A DNA stretch of 7,795 bases from Actinomycetales bacterium (GTDB taxonomy: Bacteria; Actinomycetota; Actinomycetes; Mycobacteriales; Mycobacteriaceae): positions 1 through 7,795 of the forward strand of contig DUOR01000065.1 of the NCBI GenBank assembly GCA_012838715.1. Reading direction: 5' to 3'. Positions 5,312 through 7,795 of this stretch are shown piece after piece; positions within the stretch are counted from its first letter, which is position 1, and every line of letters begins with the position of its first letter. Position numbers and translations under genes: made by a program. The notes beneath the pieces are model-generated. The model was not told the DNA's origin. It did not search any database and saw nothing but the letters and a program-made list of their open reading frames with translations.

Positions 5312-5687
5312 GCGTGCTTCCTTTCGTTGACTGCTTCGTGGGGCGAGCGGGTCGCCCTGTATTTCGCTGTCTTTCACGGGAATTTCGCCCGAGACGGCCG
5401 CAGTTCGCCTTGCGGGCTCCCTGTGGCCGTGTGCTTTCCGACGGTAGGGGCAATGGCGTTTACTCGCAGACCGGAAGCGGGGTCGGCGGGCCATTCCGGG
5501 CGGTTCCGGCGACTTGGTCGTTTGTCCCGTAAACCGGATTGCACCGTCCGTAAATGCAGTTCACTGACGGGAAGTGACGGGCGTCGCGTGGGGGCCGTCA
5601 CACGACAATCTCAATCCGGTCACGATCCCCGGAGGGCCGCGTTTTTCGTCGGAAAGCACGCGATCGGCGGCGCCCCGATGTCGGTTT
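5312..5687. other. Intergenic region upstream of the PRC/DUF2382 gene
   Basis: No gene is supported here. The stretch is less GC-rich than its flanks and should contain the minus-strand promoter of the PRC/DUF2382 gene, but I cannot fix a -35/-10 pair. Two pairs of phased direct repeats at 5527-5581 are listed separately. A short T-run lies at 5642-5646 on the plus strand. Confidence 0.5.
5527..5581. promoter_or_regulatory. Two pairs of phased direct repeats
   Basis: CCGTAAA occurs at 5527-5533 and 5548-5554, exactly 21 bases or two helical turns apart. TGACGGG occurs at 5565-5571 and 5575-5581, 10 bases apart. The cluster lies about 215-270 bases upstream of the PRC/DUF2382 start, the only gene it can serve in cis from a divergent-free gap. 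Helical phasing fits a multimeric regulator site; no identity is assigned. Confidence 0.3.
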
Positions 5688-5718
5688 CGGCCCCGCCGAC
5701 GGTGGGTCGGCGGGGCCG
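5688..5718 (-). terminator. Perfect 13-bp hairpin after the DUF1206 gene
   Basis: CGGCCCCGCCGAC (5688-5700) and GTCGGCGGGGCCG (5706-5718) are exact inverted repeats with a 5-base loop. It lies about 75 bases downstream of the minus-strand stop. AAACC rather than a U-run follows on the transcript, so it is a strong stem without the canonical tail. It is the best terminator candidate for this gene. Confidence 0.6.
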
Positions 5719-5792
5719 GAGATGAGGCCGGGGCACGGCGGATTTGGCGGCGGGGTTGACGGCGGAGCGGCGAGCTGCCGGGGGAGTGCGGC

Positions 5793-6653
5793 CTACTCGT
5801 CGACGTAGCGGGCGCGGGCGATGGAGAAGATGCCGTACAGGGCGAAGCCGATGCCCACGGCGATGAGGAGGAACGTGCCGAAAGGCTGCTCGCCGAGGGT
5901 GCGCAGCGCGGAGTCGAGGCCGGCGGCCCTGTCCGGATCGTGGGTCCAGGCCGCCCACACCAGCAGCACGCCCAGCACGCCGAAGGCGATGCCGCGGGCG
6001 ATGTACCCCGCCATGCCGGCCGCGACGATGGCGGAACCGACGTGGCCGGAGGAGGCGCGGGCCTCGAGGTTGTCCTTGAATCCCTTAGTGGCGCCCTCCC
6101 AAATCTGGAACGCGCCGACGCCGATGACCACCAGGCCCGCGGCGATGACCAGGGCCACGCCCAGCGGCTGCTCCAGCACCGTGGCGGTGACGTCGGTGGC
6201 GGTCTCGCCGTCGGAGGTCGAGCCGCCGACGGCGAACGTCGAGGTGGTGAAGGCCAGCGAACCGTAGACGGCCGCGAGAATGGCGCCCTTCGCCTTGTCC
6301 TTCAAATCCTCTCCGACGACCACCTGCAGCAGGCGCCACAACGCCAGCGCCGCGAGGGCGACCACGGCCACCCACAGCAGCGCCCGCCCGGCGGGGGCCT
6401 CCGCGATGGTGGCCAGCGCCCCCGAATTGGAGGCCTCGTCGCCGCCGGAACCGGTGGCGATGCGGAACGCCAGCCAGCCGATGATGATGTGCAGCAGGCC
6501 GGTGACCACGTACCCGGCGCGCATGAGCATCTTCAGGGCCGGGTGCTCGGAAGCTTTTTCGGCCCCGTGGTCCACGTTTCGTTTGGCCTTGCCCGCATGC
6601 TGCTTGGCCCGGTTGGCGTGTCGCTTGGCGTCCTGGGAGTCCATGAACACCAT
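5793..6653 (-). CDS. DUF1206 integral membrane protein
   Basis: The 286-residue product starts with a basic Lys/Ala/His-rich cytoplasmic segment (about 8-38). Six hydrophobic helices follow, at about 45-66, 91-113, 122-142, 163-183, 208-236 and 257-279. They fall into three tandem two-helix units, each with a [EQ]-x-P-x-G motif before its second helix: EAPAG (85-89), EQPLG (161-165) and EQPFG (255-259). This threefold repeat is the signature of DUF1206, a family of actinobacterial and other membrane proteins without a known function; permease-like activity would be a guess. The protein ends shortly after the last helix with RARYVDE. The start is uncertain: AGGGA (6656-6660) is only 2 bases from the ATG at 6653, 5 from an in-frame GTG at 6650 and 11 from an ATG at 6644. 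GTG 6650 has the best spacing. The gene is divergent from the lyase gene, with 145 bases between. Confidence 0.88.
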   Translation of the reverse strand: MVFMDSQDAKRHANRAKQHAGKAKRNVDHGAEKASEHPALKMLMRAGYVVTGLLHIIIGWLAFRIATGSGGDEASNSGALATIAEAPAGRALLWVAVVALAALALWRLLQVVVGEDLKDKAKGAILAAVYGSLAFTTSTFAVGGSTSDGETATDVTATVLEQPLGVALVIAAGLVVIGVGAFQIWEGATKGFKDNLEARASSGHVGSAIVAAGMAGYIARGIAFGVLGVLLVWAAWTHDPDRAAGLDSALRTLGEQPFGTFLLIAVGIGFALYGIFSIARARYVDE

Positions 6654-6798
6654 TTTCCCTCAACCTGGCGGGGAGCGGGGCGGCTTCGCGTGGGAAGATG
6701 AGGATGACCTCTGTAACGGGGGCGATTTTCGGTAAGGGGCGCGGAGCCCCACCGGCCGACCCCGTGCCCACCCGCCGAGCAAAAAAGGATCGTTCAAC
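6654..6798. promoter_or_regulatory. Divergent promoter region with leader hairpin
   Basis: This 145-base region must drive the DUF1206 gene leftward and the lyase rightward. A short stem, GGGGC (6736-6740) and GCCCC (6746-6750), lies 49 bases before the lyase start. The hexamer TGTAAC near 6712 is a weak plus-strand -10 candidate. An A-run (6781-6786) leads directly into the lyase ribosome binding site, AAAGGA (6784-6789), 9 bases before the GTG. Confidence 0.35.
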
Positions 6799-7795
6799 GT
6801 GTCGAAGGTGACGTTTTACCGTGGCCAGCAGCTGCCCCTGGAGATGCACAAGGTGCGCATCATCCAGAAGCTCAACCTCCTGCCCATCGAGGAACGGGAG
6901 CGGGCGATGCGGGAATCCGGGTTCAACACCTTCCTGCTGCAGAACAACGACGTGTTCCTGGACATGCTGACCGACTCCGGCGTCAACGCGATGAGCCAGG
7001 ACCAGCAGGCGGCGATGCTCATGGCCGACGACGCCTACGCCGGCTCCGCCACCTACACGCGGCTGCACGACAAGCTGAAGGAACTGTTCGGCATGGAGTA
7101 CTTCCTGCCCGCCCACCAGGGCCGAGCGGCGGAGAACATCATCACGAAGGTGCTGGTCACCGAAGGCACCTGCGTGCCCATGAACTACCACTTCACCACC
7201 ACGAAGCAGCACATCACGGTCAACGGCGGCGAGGTCATCGAGCTCATCCGCCCCGAGGGCCTCGAGGTCACCTCCGACCATCCGTTCAAGGGCAACTTCG
7301 ACGTCGACGCGTTGAAGGAGCTCATCGCCGAGCGCGGCGCCGAGGCCATCTCCCACGTCCGCATGGAGGCGGGCACGAACCTCATCGGCGGCCAGCCGTT
7401 CTCGCTGCAGAACCTCCGCGAGGTTTCCGAGGTGTGCTCGTCGGAAGGCGTCACCCTGGTGCTCGACGCTTCCCTGCTGGCGGACAACCTGCACTTCATC
7501 AAGTGCCGCGAGGACGCCTGCAAGGACATGTCCATCCGCGAAATCACCCGCGAGATGGCCGACCTGGTGGACATCCTCTACTTCTCGGCGCGCAAGCTCG
7601 GCTTCGGCCGCGGCGGCGGCATCTGCATCCGCGACGAGGAGATGTACAAGCGCATGCGCGGCTACGTCCCCATGTTCGAGGGCTTCCTCACCTACGGCGG
7701 CATGTCCGTCCGCGAGATGGAGGCCATCACCGTCGGCCTGGACGAGACCATGGACGAGGACATGATCAACCAGGGCCCGCAGTTCATCGAGTACA
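6799..7795 (+). CDS. PLP-dependent beta-eliminating lyase, tyrosine phenol-lyase/tryptophanase-like (3' end outside window)
   Basis: The first 332 residues are present; the family is about 455-475 long. It belongs to the fold-type I lyases that cleave tyrosine or tryptophan to phenol or indole, pyruvate and ammonia. Conserved features are LTDSG (57-61), DDAYAGS (77-83), the phosphate-binding HQGR (106-109), HFTTT (131-135), N194 in TNLIGGQP, D223 for the pyridine nitrogen, and the presumed Schiff-base K266 in FSARK. The spacing before HFTTT, and T133, match tyrosine phenol-lyase better than tryptophanase. Several near-invariant positions differ: HQGRGAE is HQGRAAE, the arginine three residues after the aspartate (R217/R226 in the two enzymes) is L226, and the usual KK pair is RK. 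A divergent subfamily with another substrate is possible; the discriminating C-terminal residues lie beyond the window. The GTG start has AAAGGA 9 bases upstream and fits the family N-terminus. Confidence 0.85.
   Translation, partial: MSKVTFYRGQQLPLEMHKVRIIQKLNLLPIEERERAMRESGFNTFLLQNNDVFLDMLTDSGVNAMSQDQQAAMLMADDAYAGSATYTRLHDKLKELFGMEYFLPAHQGRAAENIITKVLVTEGTCVPMNYHFTTTKQHITVNGGEVIELIRPEGLEVTSDHPFKGNFDVDALKELIAERGAEAISHVRMEAGTNLIGGQPFSLQNLREVSEVCSSEGVTLVLDASLLADNLHFIKCREDACKDMSIREITREMADLVDILYFSARKLGFGRGGGICIRDEEMYKRMRGYVPMFEGFLTYGGMSVREMEAITVGLDETMDEDMINQGPQFIEY

Noticed and set aside
4289..5725. Long plus-strand open frame (478 codons) opposite the PRC/DUF2382 gene
   Set aside because: It runs through the terminator at 4335-4365 and the antisense of a clear DUF2382 gene. 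The composition is the same type of shadow as opposite the paralogue.
6085..7494. Long minus-strand open frame (469 codons) opposite the lyase and into the DUF1206 gene
   Set aside because: It overlaps two genes with clear family motifs in other frames and crosses the divergent promoter region; it has no domain features of its own.

Overview
The window is very GC-rich and its protein content points to a high-GC actinobacterium. Corynebacterium or a close relative is most likely, because it combines PRC-barrel/DUF2382 proteins, small LGFP-repeat lipoproteins, a DUF1206 membrane protein and strong GAAAGGA-type ribosome binding sites. The genus call is inference; no rRNA or tRNA gene is present to confirm it.

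Layout, left to right. Bases 1-155 hold only inverted repeats and hairpins. A minus-strand gene at 156-1319 encodes a PRC-barrel protein with a long, very charged, repetitive tail. Its roughly 710-base upstream gap holds three CGATAAG repeats, a leader hairpin and a phased array of TGAAC motifs resembling a PHO box. Two adjacent minus-strand genes (2033-2632 and 2878-3438) encode paralogous lipoproteins, each with an acidic linker and an LGFP-type C-terminal domain, and each followed by its own hairpin. Divergent from them, on the plus strand at 3533-4264, is an AlkB-family Fe(II)/2-oxoglutarate dioxygenase with an intact active site. It converges on a minus-strand PRC-barrel plus DUF2382 gene (4412-5311), which has the clearest intrinsic terminator in the window. 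A 480-base gap follows. Next come a minus-strand six-helix DUF1206 membrane protein (5793-6653) and, divergent from it, a plus-strand PLP-dependent beta-eliminating lyase of the tyrosine phenol-lyase/tryptophanase family (6799 onward), cut by the window end.

No operon joins these genes: almost every one has its own leader and its own terminator-like hairpin. As a group they look like envelope and stress housekeeping (lipoproteins, DUF1206 protein, PRC/DUF2382 proteins, alkylation repair) next to an amino-acid catabolic gene; that shared theme is inference. I see no mobile element, CRISPR array or phage gene, and no convincing new multi-gene system. The points most worth checking are the lyase's altered cofactor-site residues, the PHO-box-like array, and the two PRC proteins that share an N-domain but carry unrelated tails.
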